Assembly: GCA_005881575.1 (NCBI GenBank)
Contig: VBCA01000044.1
Coordinates: forward strand, 1-35,311
Direction: 5' to 3'
Source: Betaproteobacteria bacterium
GTDB taxonomy: Bacteria; Pseudomonadota; Gammaproteobacteria; Burkholderiales; SG8-39
Length of the DNA stretch: 35,311 nucleotides
Under the pieces are notes generated by a model, which was not told where the DNA came from, ran no database searches, and saw only the letters and a list, made by a program, of their open reading frames with translations. Within the stretch, counting starts at the first letter, position 1; each line of letters starts with the position of its first letter. Positions 34,573 to 35,311 of this stretch are shown piece by piece. The position numbers and the translations under genes are program-made.

Positions 34573-35311
34573 ATGCGAGTAACGCCCGTGACCTTGCGCA
34601 GTGCATCCGTGTCCACCGTTTCCGCCGGCCCATCCCTTGCACAGGCCTTTGTTGCCGCTGCGGAGGCCATCGGGCGCGTCTCCGGAGGGGAGAGCCTGAA
34701 CGCTGCGCTCGCCGACCTGAAACGCCGCGCTTCGGCGCAAACGCTTGCTGCCGCGGCGCAGGATCTTTGCTATAACGCGCTGCGGAGCTACGGGGTGGTC
34801 GACGTGGCCCTGGAGCGGCTTCTGCAGAGACCTCTCACGGATACCCCAGTGCGGGGATTGCTGCTCACCGCGCTCGCAGAGCTTGCCGCCCGGCCGGACT
34901 CCGCGCATGCGGTCGTGCATCAGGCGGTGGAGGCGGCTGTCTTGCTCGGGTACTCGCGCGCGAAGGGGCTGGTCAACGCGGTCATGCGCAACTTTCAGCG
35001 CCGCATGCCCGAGCTACTCTCGGAGATCGAGGCGACCGAATCTGGCCATTACCGGCATCCGCAATGGTGGATCGACGAGCTGCGCCTGGCCTATCCGCGC
35101 GACTGGGAGTCCGTACTTTTGGAGTCGAACCGACATCCGCCCATGGTGTTGCGGGTAAACCGGCGGCGACTCTCCGCAAAAGCATATCTGGAGAAACTGG
35201 ACCGGGCCGGAATGCCGGCGCGGGCGCTCGGACAAGATGCGGTCCTGCTCGAAAAGCCTTGTCGGGTCGAGCGGCTCCCGGGTTTTGCTGCGGGCGAGGT
35301 CTCGGTGCAGG
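34573..35311 (+). CDS. rsmB: 16S rRNA (cytosine-967-C5)-methyltransferase RsmB (Sun), partial
   Basis: The frame is open from ATG 34573 to the window edge (246 codons), so the catalytic C-terminal part is missing. The visible part is the NusB-like N-terminal domain (SLAQAFVAAAEAIGRVSGGESLNAAL, AQDLCYNALRSYG, GLVNAVMRNFQRR) and the beginning of the methyltransferase region (RHPQWWIDELRLAYP, SNRHPPMVLRVNRRR). The enzyme methylates C967 of 16S rRNA. The def-fmt-rsmB order is classic. The start is uncertain: ATG 34573 overlaps a TATAAT at 34569-34574, and GTG 34588 or GTG 34609 are alternatives. Confidence 0.93.
   Translation, partial: MRVTPVTLRSASVSTVSAGPSLAQAFVAAAEAIGRVSGGESLNAALADLKRRASAQTLAAAAQDLCYNALRSYGVVDVALERLLQRPLTDTPVRGLLLTALAELAARPDSAHAVVHQAVEAAVLLGYSRAKGLVNAVMRNFQRRMPELLSEIEATESGHYRHPQWWIDELRLAYPRDWESVLLESNRHPPMVLRVNRRRLSAKAYLEKLDRAGMPARALGQDAVLLEKPCRVERLPGFAAGEVSVQ

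Overview
The window looks like the chromosomal replication-origin region of a GC-rich betaproteobacterium (Burkholderiales-like). The evidence is the conserved order rpmH-rnpA-yidD-yidC-mnmE to the left of dnaA, dnaA-dnaN-gyrB to the right, a mnmG-rsmG-parA-parB operon, the betaproteobacterial-type block LysM protein-dprA-smg-topB next to def-fmt-rsmB, and two tripartite-tricarboxylate (Bug/TctC) binding proteins, a family greatly expanded in that group. The assignment comes from gene content and order; I could not run a phylogeny.

Layout. 1-5731 is an accessory metabolic region: a cut-off Bug binding protein (-), then on + an LVIVD-repeat protein, a CobW/COG0523 GTPase, a thiamine-diphosphate enzyme and a second Bug protein. 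5761-11006 (-) is a compact catabolic operon: Rieske ring-hydroxylating oxygenase alpha (salicylate 5-hydroxylase-like), beta, ferredoxin, a dihydroxyphthalate-decarboxylase-like protein, an ornithine cyclodeaminase/mu-crystallin-family enzyme and a gentisate-dioxygenase-like bicupin. It starts only 28 bp after parB. 11035-15233 (-) is mnmG-rsmG-parA-parB. Upstream of mnmG, a 312-bp gap holds two parS sites and a perfect DnaA box. 15546-18564 (-) holds pckG and an AbrB-family membrane protein. 18575-22264 (-) is rpmH-rnpA-yidD-yidC-mnmE, read from a strong promoter. 22265-22419 is the divergent gap before dnaA, with a perfect DnaA box and an AT-rich stretch; it is the best oriC candidate because gene direction flips there. 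22420-27510 (+) is dnaA-dnaN-gyrB. 27539-32922 (-) is LysM protein-dprA-smg-topB. 33033-35311 (+) is def-fmt-rsmB, the last cut by the window edge.

How the genes work together. The core encodes initiation (DnaA), the sliding clamp (DnaN), topology (GyrB, TopB), segregation (ParA/ParB/parS), tRNA modification (MnmE with MnmG), rRNA methylation (RsmG, RsmB), RNase P protein, ribosomal protein L34, membrane insertion (YidC, YidD), and formylation/deformylation of the initiator methionine (Fmt, Def). The catabolic operon could hydroxylate an aromatic acid, decarboxylate or otherwise process it, and cleave the ring with the bicupin; its substrate is unknown. I see no tRNA, rRNA, insertion sequence or CRISPR array.

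The most unusual features are the catabolic operon directly behind parB, where ATP synthase genes usually sit in relatives; a bicupin whose intact metal site appears to be in the C-terminal rather than the N-terminal cupin; the parS/DnaA-box cluster upstream of the par operon; and an 8-bp inverted repeat upstream of pckG.
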